A stretch of 64,000 nt of DNA from Strigops habroptila (taxonomy: Eukaryota; Chordata; Aves; Psittaciformes; Psittacidae): NCBI RefSeq assembly GCF_004027225.2, contig NC_046358.1, positions 8,711,284-8,775,283 of the forward strand, given 5' to 3'. The notes under the pieces were generated by a model that was given only the letters and a program-made list of their open reading frames with translations, had not been told where the DNA came from and did not search any database. Shown here one piece after another: positions 1 through 15,900 of this stretch. Position 1 is the stretch's first letter, and each line of letters starts with the position of its first letter. A program made the translations under genes and the position numbers.

Positions 1-881
1 GCGGCCAACCTTATACTGCACCGATGTTTGCAACAGTGCAGCCAGCAAGCCAAGCGGCAAGCTTCCCTTGCCACTGTGAAGCTGCATGTGGAGTAATGTG
101 TGCATCTTTGGGACCCAAGTACAAGAAAACCATTGACAATTTGTGTGACTGCAAATTGAGGAGAAAAGAAAAAAATATCATTTAGGTAGCTGGGATGCTG
201 GAACACACAACCTACAGGAGTCTGGAGAAGCTGGTTTCACTTAGCCTGGAGAAGAAAGGAAGGTGAAGGAAGGGTTATAGAGGACAGAACAAGACTCTCC
301 CAGGAAGCGTGCAGCTAAAGGTTGACAGGCAACACACAAAAGCTGCCACAAGGGAAATTCTGGTAAGATACAAGGAAACAGTTTTCACAAAGGCTGGGAA
401 AATTAAGCGTTGGAACATGGTACTAAGAGGCTACTGAGTCCCCATCAGATTTTCACACCTCAAGTGAAAAAGGTGGCAAGCAACGTGACCTAACTTGAAA
501 GCTGGCCTTGCTTTTAGCAGGAGTTTGGATCAGATGACCTCCAGAGGTCCCTTCTGACCCCAGATTTTCCTATCATTAGCAAGAACATTCTGATAGTGAT
601 ACGAAAGAGATATCAAGTTTCAAAATGCAGTACTACGTTCACATTCCAAATGTCCCAGCGTCATGTAACCCTCCTCTCTGCATCCTTTCACAAATTCCCC
701 TCTATGATGGCAATCAGATGTTGCTGGACCTCACTGTTACAGCCTTATACAGCCTTGGTGTTCTGTTATACAGCATACTCTGAGGGAAGCTTTCCTTCCT
801 CCCCATACACACAATTTTAAAGGATCAACTCTTTGCTTCATTACTTTACTTTAAGTTACACAACAGATCACCAGCACTTAC
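1..881. other. CDAN1 intron sequence at window edge
   Basis: No exon matching the human residues after VKHIK was found on the minus strand here. A short old CR1-like tail sits near 515-575. Otherwise nothing recognised. Confidence 0.6.
515..575 (+). repeat. Old CR1 LINE 3' fragment
   Basis: GATGACCTCCAGAGGTCCCT followed by TCTGACCCCAGATTTTCCTAT is a diverged form of the common CR1 3' end (gatgatctccagaggtcccttccaacccc). Confidence 0.6.
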
Positions 882-985
882 TTGATATGCTTAACACAGT
901 TGGATCCCACCCTCTCTGCCACAAATTCAACTGTTCTCCGTAGGGAAGGAGGCTGGTTGTGGAAGAAGGCCTGTTCCAACTCTAC
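882..985 (-). CDS. CDAN1: CDAN1 coding exon 19 (last in window)
   Basis: Residues about 937-970. [20 protein letters not shown] then [11 protein letters not shown] is almost identical to human. Ends AA|GTAAGT, so the lysine codon is completed by an exon outside the window. Confidence 0.94.
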
Positions 986-3900
986 CTGTTCGAAAGAAAA
1001 GTGCCAAAATTGAGAAAAGGGCTCTGCCCAGATCCTCCTCTCCTCAACACAGGAATGGACAGAACTTCTATCTGGAATTGTGCTAAAGGAACACAATCTG
1101 CCTACGCTGCAACTTTCTGCTACCGTAGCATTCTGCACCCCTGCAAAATATTTGCTCCCTATTTCTTTCTAACCATTTAACCCAAAGCTCATTATCAGGG
1201 TTTATGAAACTACAAAAGCAAATGCCCAGTAAAGGGAAGAACGGAAGAGTTCTGACAGCACCTACGAGTAGTGAGTCACCACAAAGGGTTTGTTTTTTGA
1301 AAGAAAGGATCCTCTCTTTTAATTATAAGCTGTTAATCCTTGTAGGGTCATACACAGTTCATTCGTTCAGTAGAAAGCGTGGCTACAATCTAACCAAAAC
1401 AGAGTATCAGAAACATACTAACATTTTACGTTAACATGGAGGCAGACAGCAATAGGCTAGTTGTTCCAACTGCAAGAATTTTTCATGGAATCACAGAATG
1501 GTTTGGGTTGGAAGGGACCTTACAGCTCATCCAGTTCCAACCCATCTGTCACAGGCAGGAACATCTTCTACTAGACCAGGTTGCTCCAAGCCCCTGTGTA
1601 CAGCCTGGCCTTGAACACTGCCAGGGATGGGGCAGCCACAGCTTCTCTGGGCAACCTGTGCCAGTGTCTCACCACTCTCACAGTAACGAATTTCTTCCTA
1701 ATACCTGATCTAAATCTACTCCTCCTTCAGTTCACTGAAAAATCTTAACACCCACATGGTATCCCAGCCATGTGGCTATAACAGAAGAACGACGAGTAAG
1801 GATACTTGACTGTTAAACAATGTTCCCTGATGCCTAGGCCCATTTTTTTCTTTCCCTGTTATCTGGATACCACTGTGTACCCTACCCTCACACAAGCAGT
1901 TTCTCCTGCCCTGCTTCCCCTTGTGACTCCCTGATTTTGTTACCTGCAGTTTCCTCTGTGTGACAGAAGCTTTGGGTGCCAAGGACTCTGCAGCTGTGGG
2001 AGTGATTTTCCTTATAAAGCCACCATTTTTTGCTCCACTACCAGCCACAAAAGAGGCAAGCAGTTTCCGCAGCTCCCCTGTACAGAAAAACATGCAAAAA
2101 CAGCCATTGTCCCCATAAGCAAGGGAACAAACCAAAACTCAAGAGAGACTTCCACATCGCCAGTCCTGTTTCCAGAGCAGATTCTCTCAGCTTCAGTCAA
2201 AACAGAAGTTTCAGAAAAGCAGAGGGGCATCCCACACATTTAACTGGCAGAGCACAGCAAGGCAGGCAAGGCTCCCAAGATAGAACAGGAAGCTTCCAAA
2301 AAGCTCCCTGGCACATAGGACTTGTTCAGAAGGATTAGGGAGCAGTCATTTCTATGCACCTCTTTCAGCATGGCAAGCAAGAACTGTAAAGTCTACAAGG
2401 ACAATAAGGCAAGCAGAGTTACACTAAATTCCAACAGGGTCAGGAGAAAATACCTGAGGAAAAGCCTCAAGACACATTCAACCCCTAGAAGCTTTCATGA
2501 CGCAGGTTTACCACAGTTATCCTAGCACCTAAATCCCAAGAAGCAGAGCACCATCCCACCATCTGGGACTCTATTGTCTAGAGAAGGATTTCACCAGTGG
2601 CAGTCAGATATCAGGAAAAAGATCTCAAACAACAACCTAATAAAGCACCAGGGCACAAAAGAATTCTTTCCCTCTGCCTGGCAGCAGAAATATTCTTCAG
2701 GATCAAGGCATTCCTCACAGTACAAACACCTCTCCCTATACGTAGGATGGAAAAGTTGTACATTTACTTCTTATAACACTTCCTAACAGTTTACAAAAGG
2801 ATGAGTTCCCCTGTCCCTCTGTATTCAAGCTCTGTAGATCAACCATCCTGACCATGTAGCCTCCCTTCCCCAGCTTTACCAGATACTATTCACGGCTGCA
2901 TGAGCTTTTGCAAGATAGCTGAAATATAACTATAAGGTTGATTCATACACAACGGAGACATGAAGATGTGAGAAGAGGTAAGAAAGATGATCCAAAGACT
3001 CACACCACCAAAGGACAAATATAAATAAAAAATTAAAATAATAATAAATACATGTTAATATATTTTATTTCTATAGCAAATGTAAATAAAATACTCACCA
3101 AGATAGGGACAGCAGGTATACAGTAACTGCTGATCCACCAAGGGGACAGAGTCCTGGTGAGAAAAGGACACAGCAGGAAATAGTCTTCAGCAAGTCAGAA
3201 ATCCCATATGCATGGAAACAGGCAGGCTTCAGAACTGCCTTTCCATGAAAACAATAACAATAACTGGATTCCAAATCCACAGTAAAATTAGGAACTTTGC
3301 AGCCCAAGCATTCAGTCCAGGCCTGTAACACAAAATGAGCTGCTCTACATGCAGTTAGTGTAGCTCAACCTTTGCTTCTGACCACTGCCAAAGCCCAGCT
3401 GAAAATTGATGGTTACAAAGGGGAACCAGGACTGTTGCCACAGCTACTACTCATGAAAGAGAAACCTACCCATGGAGGAGAATAAATGAGGCACATCTGC
3501 TACGCATTACACCTCCACAGGTGTCTTCACCACCCAGACTCACTTGAACGCTGCACTGTGAAGTAATGTCACCCACTATTCCACAGCACAGCCAGAGGCA
3601 TGGGGGAAAAGCAACTTCAGACCACATCCACATGGGCAGTGTGCACTCATTTGGTGGGGGGGACCAAATCCAACAACAAAAACCAATCCTCTAGCATAAC
3701 TGGGCACCTATTCTGCAAGCCACTGCAGCAGATGAGATCACTCTGCCTGACAAATGGCCCCAGAGCTGTAACACACAGAGTTTACAATCCAGGATGCAAT
3801 GCAATTGAGGTACTTGGACAAACTGGGGCATCACATCCATCAGCCTATATATGCTCAATGCAGCTGCACTGAAGCCAAGTTCCTGATAAAATCTGAATCT

Positions 3901-6900
3901 CCCAAGGACATGCTAGATCCATCCTCATCAACAGATTGAAAGGACATGCTACTGCACTAACTCACCAAAGCCTGAGCAGATGTCACAGTATCCATCATCA
4001 ACCCCTCCTGCCTGACATCAGTGGTGAAAAACAACTCTTCAGGGACTGATGGAACCTGAAACAGAAACCTCAGCAGTTACAACCCAAACAGCAACCAGTA
4101 ACTTACCCCATTTCTGACAGAGGACAATAAAATCTTACCAACCTCCCACCCACAAAAAACCAGCTAGTGCTAACTATCCTCTCTGCCCTAAGAAGAGCCT
4201 TTCCACAAAATCAAAGACTTAGTTTGATCACAATAACATAAGCCACCTCCCTTACCGTCGCATACAGCATCTTTCACCTTTCCAACAGGTTCCTGCTAAG
4301 CAGTTACCTTGCTTCCAACTGGAGGCAAAAAAAGGGTTTTAGAAGTTCACCACACACCATCCCTTTATCAGATGAAAATTCCCCAGTAATTCAAGGCTGC
4401 CAGCTAGCACTCCATTGGAAGCACAAGAGCTTCTAATTCTAACAGGAATCAGCTGACAATTTGATTACAAGGATGCAGATTTATGAGTACAGAATGCGTT
4501 TCAGCAGCAATCAGAATTCCTATTGCGAAAAAAAAAAATGTATCTTGCTTCACAGAATTCCACTAAAGGAAAATAACTCTCCATTAGAATACAGAGGATT
4601 CTTTAAACCCCACACTGGCATAAAAAAACAACCAACCAAAACCCAACAAACTTCTGCTCTGCAGTGTTCTAATCCATTTAAGTACTATCTTCTATTGAAT
4701 TCTGTGTCCTGCTTTTTCTTTAGGGAAGAGCTGTGTCCAGACAGGAAACTCTACCTGAAAAAGCCAACCCAGAACTGCAAGGATCAGCAGCTTGTTCAGG
4801 AAACTCATCTCCTTATCTTCAGAAAGGACCATTAACCTGCCATGCAGCAAAAGCAGCAAGAGAGAGTGTTAAATTTCAGTAGCTCAACTTTCATCAAGAA
4901 AAAAAATCCCAAACCACTCACTTTCTAGTTATACTATTTGTCACCATGTACACATTCCTCACTTGTCTGCCTAACAGTGGAGAGCAAGCTCTACCTTTTT
5001 GTACATATGCATCTGAATAACATGCTGCTTTAAGAAAAGACTGTATTAGGTAACTTAAGAATGTGCCTCGTGTACATAGATGCAAAACTAGGGCATAGAA
5101 AGAAAATGTGTATATAGAAAGAAAACATTAGGCATAGGAGAGCCTGTAGGTTTAAGGTTCAAATTCAAGGTTTAAAATTCACAGCTGCAGATGCAGAATG
5201 AGTGAACAGGTATTTAAAGAATTTTTGTTTACTTAATGAAAAACCACATATTTAAACTAAATATTCATCTCTCAGTTTAGGATGTGCTCCCTTTGCAGCT
5301 TTCTGTAAAATAAAAGTACTTCTCTAAGAATCCCAACCTAGGGCCAGTGTGCATTCCCAAACACCAGACACCTCAACCAACCAAGCAGACCTTCACAGGA
5401 AAGTTCTTAACAAATATCTTTTCCCAGGCTCTTACCTGTATACCTGCAGCAAGAGACAAAATATTTTCCTGTAGTAATCAAGGAAAGGAGCAATATGATC
5501 CACAAGGGAAAGGTACTCCACAATCCAAGGAATAGTGAGGATGGAACGATGATCCTGAATAGATTGTCTCAGAAGCTTCAATACATCCAATACAGGCAGG
5601 GTCTTAATGGACAACAGAAGTCAAAGCAGCAGTTTGAATTTACCTTTTGATACTTAAAGAAAAACTTAATCTATATTTTGACTTTTCTCTCTAGGATTTC
5701 ATCTTCTGTACAAGTAAGAGGTGACTTCCTGGCTAATGAAAACATTTCTTCACACATGAGCAGAGGTAAAAACCACATATGATAGCAACCAGAGGTCCCA
5801 CTGGGGCTTTCAAAAGCAAGGCTATAAGCCTGACTATGTACAGGTGGAGTCAGACTTGTATTCAGTATGACCATGTCCTTGCACTCAGTATGACACACTG
5901 CTAGGATATGGGTGTGAAACTAACCAAAAACATTCCCAGTAGCTGGATTTTACACTATAAATACAAGTCTTCTTACCTAGGTCAGAGCTCTGGTATGACA
6001 ACTCCAGATTAGCAGAAATAACAGAAGACTGAGTACCTCACCATCAATGCATTGCTCACTTTTCTAGCTTCCACAAACTCCTTTGTCCTTTGTTCCCAAC
6101 CCCAGAATACACAGTAGGGGCACAGAACAGTGTAACATCATCCCTGGAATCACAAGCTTGCTTTGAAAGGGCATAACTATCCATAAACCCTTCCCTGGAT
6201 TAGAAAACCTGCCTGTCAAGCAGAAAGTCATGTTGGAGTTTTTAGAACAGTTTGGTTTCTTACTTGGTTTCTCAAGGCTACTGCAGAGTCTTGCAAGTCT
6301 CTAGTTGGTTGCTCCACAGTGCGATATGGCAAGAAAACAAGAAAGCCCAGGAACTTGGCGAGGAGACGCAGGCTTAACAGGACCACAGTGAAACGCTTCT
6401 TTTCATCCTGCAATGAAGAAAAACAAGCTGGGGCAATGCTACCCTGAACTGGCAAAGTAACTACCAACAGTAAACTTCCACTCCCTTCATGTAAAAGGAC
6501 CACATACCTTCATCACTGCTTTTAATAAAGGTAACTTTCCAAAATACATATTTATCAAGCAGTTTAAATTGCTTGTGCCTTCACTGCTTCACTTATAGCA
6601 AGAAGAAATTAATTCAAGAGCTTTCTAAAACAAGCAGCTGCTCAATCACATCTTCATACTAACAACTTTGGAGTCAATGAGAGGGCAGAGAGCTGATCCC
6701 GTGTTGTGTCCTTCATACCATTGCTGCTGTGTAAGTCTTCATGAACCTTTGGCTGCTACTTTGCTAACAGATCATAAGCTATAACACCTCCGATGAGGTA
6801 TAGATGAGCGAAGAAACAGGTATGAACAGGGTTGACTACAAATTCATTCTAACTAAGGTCTTCATACATGGAAAAGTAACAAGGAGCTACTGCACCTGAG

Positions 6901-9900
6901 AGCAACAACTGGACTAAGTTATTTCATGGCTCTAACACAGGGTACAAACATCTTAAAAAGAGGCTCTCTCTTTCCAAACTATTGTGCATCATCTCTTATG
7001 ACACAGTTCTATGAAGCACCCTGAAGCATGCAACTGAACTGCTAGGGGCTCAGACGTCCATAACAAAGTTGCAATGTTATGACAAAAGCAAATGAAGAAG
7101 CTCTTGTCCTGCGAATATAACAGTAGAAACTCCAGGCAACTCACAATCAAGCCAGTAATTCTCTGGGTACTGGAACAGCTTGAGGAAATTCCTGCCAGAT
7201 GTGCTTGCAAAAAACAAGCATACCTGCTCATCCATATCTGCTTCCCCGTCGCTGTGCTCATGCTCCACCAGAGTAAGGCCATTCAGTTCGAGTATCTTCA
7301 GGCACAAACTATCCATCAGATGCTGATTGAACTGGTAACTTCAGCAAAAGATGATGATGAGTCAGACTGGGCTGAAAACAGCAGTAAAACCTCAACTAAC
7401 ACACTGCAAAATTTCATGCTTGTCTCATGAGTTGTATCAAGCATCAGCAGACATCCAGGGTAACAGACAGACAAGAAAGCAAAGGGCAAGTCTAGTACTG
7501 CTTAACATCCCCTTCTTTTCCACTCTTATTTTGTACTTTTTCGAATAGATGCTCTTTAGTAAGTCCCAGCATAAGAACCCATTCCAACCCTAACTATTCT
7601 ATGATTCTATGATCTGTTGAAGCAGGAAGCTGTAAAATAACTGCACTGAAGATTCAAATCTCCCCTAGATCACAACTCCTCCATGCTGTGGATTACAAAA
7701 AACTTGTTAAACAAAACCATGAACCTTTATCCTGTAACTCCTTAGCTTCATGCAATACCACACAGGAAACACTTGGCCAGTCCAGTGCCCTTGCTAGACA
7801 GCCCTGAGTGCCTTGACACTGGGAAATACTGATAGCCTATGACAAGATTTTCTGGTTGGAAAATTATTACCATATGGTCTAGCCTAATGTAGCACACAAA
7901 CACATTCTATGCCCCAGACACAACCTGCTTATTAACATGGTCACTATGCGCGTTGGCCAAGAACATAAGTGTGGTATTATGCAGCTTAAAAACATTTCTG
8001 CTATGCTTTGTCTAGGTTACACCATGCCCCAAGCTCTCCACACAACTCCCAACATGCTCGTGTTCCCCACTTGCCCACACATTTCACGAAGGAAATAGCA
8101 GCCACGGCATCTAACCTTCCTGCACTGAGGATGAAGTCCCTGAAGAACTGCTGGCACCCTGGGAATGAAGGGGGTGGACAAGGTCCTCTGATGCTCTGAG
8201 GGACAATAAATCTTTCCTGCAGCCTCTTCAGACGGCTCAGATTATCAGAACCCAGCATATTAAGGACATCCTGGTCTGGGGTGTCTCCCGAGCTTGCGCC
8301 ACCACCAACCGGACCTTTGCACATCTTCAGGAGACAGAGAGAGTAGGGAAGTGGAAAATTTGTAATAAAGCATAATTTCATTTTATCTCTCACCCCACAT
8401 ATTCTCCCTGCCTCACAAGACTTTGTTTTCAGAGTAATCCAAGCATGGCCTTTTCAGGTGGCCCATGTACAGACAATCTCTTTTCCACATGCTAAAACAT
8501 GTTTCCCACCTTGGCCATAAACAGGTGGCCTAGAGGTCTTGACAGATGGAATTCTGACCCTATACAACTAACTCAGGCATATCTGGCAGGCTACTTGTGG
8601 ATGTGTGCAGAGAGACCTATCATTTGCATGGTCTTTATGAACCACTCAGTAGGATCTTTAGCTCAGCCTCCAAAGACTGTGATACTGTACTATACATTCC
8701 CACACTAGGTTTTCCTGGAGCTTCCACAGAGTTAAATAAAGTTAAAAATATGCCCCCTCAAACATAAAGATACTACTCAAGACTCAAAGAATCACAGCAT
8801 TGCAGTACTGTTTTATGTCTGTTTTGCTATCCAAAAGGAATCCACCAACAACCCACCCATTTATAGAGAATACAGTGATATCTATACTTCAATCAGAAGC
8901 ATCTTTTCTTCCTTCATTCCTTCAAGTTACAGTGAAGTCAGATGATGCTTGAAACTGGCCAAAAAGACCCTGTAAACTACAATAACAATACTACATAAAA
9001 AAGAGGCTGTTGCAGTGTTACACAGGAGAAAGACTCTTTGCAGGTAATAAACTCATGTTTCTAATCAACATATCTGAGAACTGCATTTGATACATGTCAA
9101 AAGTAATAATCATGAAGAATGAATTCTGACAGCTTATGATGTGCTCAGCACGCCTTATGCCTGATTTACAGAGTTCATCAGTTATTTATCACTGATTTGT
9201 ATTTCTGGAAAAGGAAGGAAATTCCCATCCCAAAAACTTGTTTTTCTCAAAAATGTTTCAAAAGGAAAATCTCAAAGAAACTTGCAAGACACAGTTTGTT
9301 TTCTCAGGCCGAGGGAGGATCAAATCAGCTTTGATGTGTATCTTTATTAAAAAACCAAGTAATTTACCTGGATAAGCTGTTTCTGAAAGAGCCTGGCAAA
9401 ATGGCTGTGGTTGCAGGTTGCAGATAGGTGAGCCATCATGGCCCTGTGAAGAAAAACATCACAAAACGCTGACTGGATCTCTGTAGTACAAAAAGAAGTG
9501 TTGTAACCTCAAACTATACCAAAAGCATCAAATAACTGCTTTTAAGAAAGTGTTCTCCAAAGGCTACTGCAAAAAGCAACATCTTTATAACTAGGTTTCC
9601 CATCTGCTGACCATGGAAGCAAAAATTCTCCCTGAGCACTTGCAGAGGAAACACAGGTCTGGAGATAAAACTGCTCTCTTCCCTTCCTGCAAGAATGCTG
9701 TTATTTAGGAAGAAAATCAACTCACTCAGCTCCTACTTGCCCCTCTGCAGAGCAGTGAGTTGAGAGTTCACATATATGCAAGTAAGAAAACAGGAACAGT
9801 AGTACTTCTGGTGCCCAAAGAGAAAGAAAATTGCTCAGTTTAAACCTGAGAAAGCCTTGAGCCCCATAAAGGCCTTGTTCTGCTCCTGTGGTGAAAGTCA

Positions 9901-12900
9901 CCTACATGTAAATTGAGTAGGCTGACGGTTAAGACTAACACAGAAACCTGCAAGGCAACTGCTTCCAAAACCATATATACTCTATTTTGATAAAATAAAT
10001 GAATAAAAGTGCTTTCCATAGAAAAGAGCGACAGTTGTCTTGTTTTCAGAGCGAATACACTAGATTCCTCTGAAATAATTAGAACTAAAAGCTTCTGAGC
10101 ATACAATACACTTGTCCATGCTTAAGAGGAGTGAGGCATTGGAAACATGAAATGCAGTGCTCAGACCACAACATACTGGTTGTGAGAGTGACTCTCTGTT
10201 GCTAATCACAGAGAATAGAGACAGAAACTGATCAAACTAGGCCCTTGCCATTTATGGCTTGTTTCTTTAAAAGAACAGTTAATACTTTTAAATCTAGAAG
10301 GAAGTTTACATGGACAAGCAGCACAGGTTCCTACAGGTTAGTGCAGAAGATTGCAGGGAGAACATGGAACTTCAGATGCAGAGTCGAGTATGCTGCACAA
10401 GCAATCCAGCTACATTAAAGAGCTAGATGAAGTTGCATAACTCCTACCTGATCTTGTTGCCCAACACTCTTTCAAAGTCCCAGCCAGTTTTTTCATGGTT
10501 ATCCTCCCATTCACGCAGCAGTTCATAAAAGATATCCCTGTGAATATTTAAGGGTATAAATTCCCACTCTTCATAATTTGAAGTAGCAACAACTGAATAT
10601 TCAATCACTCCTAAGTTCCCCAGCAAGAATCTACCTCAGATTAAATAACTCAAGCCTCTAAGCATTCAGATACCTTTGCACAGCTCATTAACGCTAGTGG
10701 TACTTCAGTGAGTTTCCATTTTCCTTGTCCTTGACAGCAAGTGCTTAAGCTTGTTATGCCCAAGCTCTCATGAAATGACCAAAACCACCCATTATCAGAC
10801 ATAATGAAGACTGAGAGGCTGAAAAGAATAAACCACATGAAATTATACCTAAGAGGAGAGAAAAAAGGACCAAGACAACTTGCCATACTCCCCTCACCCT
10901 GTTGCTGTAAGCATAGAGGGAGATGGCAGGAAGAATAAAAGCATACCAGATTTATATGCAGAAGCAATCCAGGAGGGTGACACTGTACTGGCATTTACCA
11001 GAAGTCTCAATAACTCCTGAAGAATTTGGCTGTTCTTCTCTAAAGACATTAAGCATTTAGCTCCTGCAGTTTAATATGGACAAAGACTTTTTTTTCTTTT
11101 TATTGGAGTGAAAATCAAGATTTTTCTACAGCAGGTAGCATACATGAGACATTCTTAATATCCTTTGTTCAGAGTCATGGAAAGATTATACTCTGTGAGA
11201 AATGCAGTAACAGTAGAAGAAACGTACCTTTGTTTCTTAAATATGTGAAATGCTCTGTCACTGGGAAAGTTGGAGCGATTGTCAGTTTCTGGCTGGAAGG
11301 AAACAGACTGCACAGAGCATGGCAGCAGGAGAGACACCTGTGAAAAATATAAAGGCAGCCATTAGACTAACATTAGTATCTAATTTATTCAACAATCTGA
11401 GACCTACAAAAAGGAAAAGACGTGATGAGGAAACCAAGTATCACTAGCTGAGTTGTTCAGACAATAGCCACAATCCAATTGCTAACTGCTAATACACACC
11501 AACAGTTCTACAACCTACATTACACTACAGAGGCAGAATCACTCAACGTTACGAGTGGAAGCATCTTGTCTAAGAAATCTCTGCAGAACAGACTGCAACT
11601 AGTATTGATACGGCATGGGAAGAATGATCTGCAAACAGCCCAAGTGTACCTTCAATGTAAGGTTCCATAGAAGACAGGACAGTGGGTGGCAATTCCTGTA
11701 TTATTCTTCTTTCTCCAGTTTGAAAAGTCTACATCTTCAAGTAACAAGAGACCTTTATTTACAGCTTTAACTAAAAAGCTCAGCTGTTGACATGCCCTAG
11801 TCTCAGGAAATACACTGTACTTTCTTTGCCAAGAGTAATCTCCATTTTTAAGAGACGGAGGAAACAAGATACAAAATACATTACAGAAGGCATTCCTACC
11901 ACCCAGCTTTAGTTCCCTAACCCAGACAATTAGATCAGGAAACCAGGTTCACAAGCTAAATTATCTCCCCTGGAGCTTCATTTGCCTAAAAGGAGTCTAT
12001 ATCTATGAAAAAACACCACTTCTTCCAAACTACATCCTGATATTGCACCTAATCAATCATTCTTGATTAGGGGTAATGGCTTCAAACTTAAACAGGGGAA
12101 GTTTAGATTAGATATAAGGAAGAAGTTCTTTACAGTGAGGGTGGCAAGGCACTGGAATGGGTTGCCCAAGGAAGTTGTGAATGCTCCATCCCTGGCGGTG
12201 TTCAAGGCCAGGTAGGACAGAGCCTTGGGCAACATGGTTTAGTGAGAGGTGTCCCTGCCCATGGCAGGGGGGTTGGAACTAGATGATCTTAAGGTCCTTT
12301 CCAACCCAAACCATTCTATGATTCTATGATTCTTCTGGGATCCATGTTTATTAGATGAGAATCTCAAAAGCAAAACTTGACCCTGTCGAAGTTACTGGCT
12401 GAGGTCAGGGCCTGGAGCACAATGCGAGGCTGCCAGTGGCAATTCAGAGCTAACACTCACCAGAGTGAGTGTTATTCACTCACCCCCTGACCAGAAAAAA
12501 AAAAAGTGGCTTTTAGACCCTTGCCAAGGATGACATGACAAGATACTCAGTGGAAGGAATAAGGTTTAACATCAAAGCCATCACAAGTAAGGGAGCAACA
12601 ACACAAAGGTTTGAAGCAACAGTCAGTTGAGATCTGCCAATTTTTACCTTGGCTGTGCTGCTTTCATAAGCCTGCCGGAGCCTTCTGTGCAAGCTGGGAG
12701 AAAAAGATGCAATCCGTTCGTTTTCAGCCAAAAGCTTCAGCAACCCCTTTTCTAAACGGGAAATAATTCTGCCAAGACAACATGGATAAAACCCAGACAG
12801 ACATAAACAACACATGATCAGACATAAAGAAACACTTACGCTCGTTTTTTATGACTACCAAGCAAACAGTTCTAAGCCCCAGGCACCCAGCATCTGTAGG

Positions 12901-15900
12901 GCCATTTTTTATTGCTCCCATCTCATGACTTTCCCATTCTTGCATAATTACACTGAAGTTCAGTACACAGATCAGTGCAAAGAAAACTCACAGACATCCA
13001 AATCCAGGTCAAGTTGTATGTTTTGAGGGAAAATTAACAACCCTGTGCCTGTAAGTGGTAAAGCTCTAAAATCCAAGCCCATTTGCTTAATCTCACACAC
13101 TTCTGCAGACACAAGCAGAGGGAAAAAAAAGAAATAAGCAACTCACTCATACTGATAATCCAAGACTTGAACAGCAAAATAAACACAATTGTGCACACTT
13201 CGGAAATGTTGTTTCCCTGATGCATCTAAGGGGAAAAAAAAGAAACATGAGACAACAGCACCAATCACCATCCGTAAACTAAAAGGACAATTAACTCTCA
13301 AGGAAAGTAGGAACTGCCATATCCAAAAATAGTCTTCCAGACCAGTATCAAATTTCCAGAAGTTCCCATATCCTGACACCTAAATAGCGAAATCCTGCCA
13401 CCCCTATCATTCCTATGCTAAAGACAAGTGAATTGTTTAATGCTGTATAGGAAAGGAAAGATTCCTTCGCAACATTCTGGCCAACAGTAAGCAGATCCAG
13501 GACAAAAAGTAGATCAGGCATCAGCTGCTGTTCCTTAGCTGTTCAGTTTTTGTTCCTAATCTCAATCCTAAGAATCAGTGACTGACAGAACAGTCAACCA
13601 AATTGGGGCATCTGGGTGTGCGTGTGTCTCGCCTTAAAGCTATTCTTCAGTTTTTTGTATCCACACCAAAGCGCTCACTGCATCAAGCTTAAGCCTGAAT
13701 TTGACCAAAAAAAAAGCAACAATTACACATCTATACGGATGTATCCTGTGCACTCATAACCCAACCTTAAATTTAAGCAGCACATAACAGATCAACAGCA
13801 CTTTTGAGTGGCAAGGACCAATGGAGGAGAGACTTCAGCATACCCATCCTTCTCTGAAAGTCAGCATTAACAAGAAGCTACAGCAAATCTGACACCATCA
13901 CAGAAAATCAGATACAAACAGCACCTACAATCCCACTCTATCATATTGTGGAAGCACTTCCCATACACGCATGATTTTTGCCAGCATCTCAGGTGAGTCC
14001 TAGTGGTCATAAGATACTTTTATGGAATTTAACTGTCCAAGCTAAAGGCAACTACTCTGTATCACATTATCATGCCATGGAAGTAACATTCTTTCCCCTC
14101 AACACTACTGCTTACCTTTAGTTCTTTCATTGATTTCAAGGTCGCTATCCCCATCTTCTGCAGTAGAAGTGCCTTTAGATGTCAACAGCTGCAGAACAAA
14201 AAAGAGCTCCAGAAAAATATTTGGTACCAGGTTTTCTGTAAGAGAGGAAATGAGATACTAAAGGTGTATATTCAGTATTGACCTGATTTAATAAACAAAG
14301 CTGAAAAGACAAATACCTGTTTTATTGCACAGTCAGCAAAGAACTCCCTCCCCACACATAGCCACAGTATAAATCAGCATAGGTATTATAGGAAAGATGT
14401 GTTAGGGAAGAGTCTGGGTTCAGACAGGACCATACAACTTCAGCCTACTGCAGCTCAGAGTACTGCATCAGCTTCACCTCCTTCCCTAAACTTTTACCTA
14501 GTATCCATTATTCTAATAACCTTATTGGCTTAGTTTATTTTTCCGGATGTTATTTATTTGTACACTATAACTGTGCCACAACTTACACTTCTCACCTACC
14601 TCCCCCTTCCAATACACATGCAAATTCAAAGCTCAAAGAAATGTCAGTCTCACATCTTCTGGATCTTTACCTGCTATACACGATGAATAGAGCTGTGCCA
14701 GACACTCCAATTGTTTCTTGCAGGAAACCTTAGTCAGATCTGCACAGGTCACCAGATGGCTTTCAGGAGGAAGGCTAGCACTGCGAGTATAGCTAGGCTT
14801 AGTAGGAGTACCAGGATCAAGAGATATCCCTGCAGGAGAAGATGCCTGGTGCTGCAATTTGCATCTGAAATTCAAGAGCAGCAACATACCATGTAACTGA
14901 GAAGGATACAGAGCAGCCATGCAGCCAGGTGGTCTTTCTCTTGCAGTCTAGCAAGAAGGAATTCCTGCAATAACTATCCATGTTACTTACACTGTCTAAA
15001 GCTGCTTTTAGCATGACAGTAATTTAACTCATCTTTCTCTTAATGAGAAAGGCTCTTGGGGCTAACAATCAAAAGACTCAAAAGAACTGCATTCAAATTC
15101 AAACTCTGCTAAAATAGAGTTGCACTTTGACCAAATTATCTAACTAACCACTGTTACTGCTTCTCATCTAAACTGCTATTTGTTAAGGACATGGAATCTG
15201 TTAGATACCAGGTCCTAAAAAATTCTGCATGTACAATTTCTGACAGCTAGACACTTTACAAAATCTATGACAATACAGTTCACATCCAAACCTTCAGATA
15301 TATTTGTAAGTTAATGATGCCTTGAGAAGATCCAATACCACTAAGTGGAAAGGCAATGCCACAACTGATGAAATCCCATGCTGGCACGTTAAACGACAGA
15401 AAGAACCAACTACTTTAATTGCTGGATTCTAAATCAGCAATGATCACTCAGATAAATACACAGATATTGTTAAAAAATATATCTACAGAGGACACCCAAA
15501 ATGCAGCCTGCAGAGAAACAGGAAAAAAGCCAGTAACAGCACTATCAAAGGATTGTTGAAGATCCCAGTGGAACATCGAACACTTGGAACATCATACTAC
15601 CTCTTACCACATTGTCTCAAAATTAAAATCTTTAAAAGTCACTTTAAAGGCTATGGGGAAGACAGAAATGTTTTTAACTGCAGCAAAGAACTTTTCTATT
15701 GGTCTATTTCTAGTGGAACTGCTGCAATGAAGAACGAATTAGTCCCAAAATGGGAGTAAAAAGGTTATTTAGGAACATCTCCCTTACAATGAACATAAGC
15801 ACCTGACTGACAGAACTGAAGAAAATTGTTTATTAAGCACTTTGCAAACCCACTGAGCTAAGACTCCTCACCGTGAATTTCACCTTTTGCCCTTGCCCAA

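Noticed and set aside
1436-1708. Open frame on the plus strand over 1436-1708
   Set aside because: It is mostly an inverted CR1 fragment, so the translation is not a host protein.
12053-12235. Short minus-strand open frame
   Set aside because: It lies antisense to a CR1 3' fragment.
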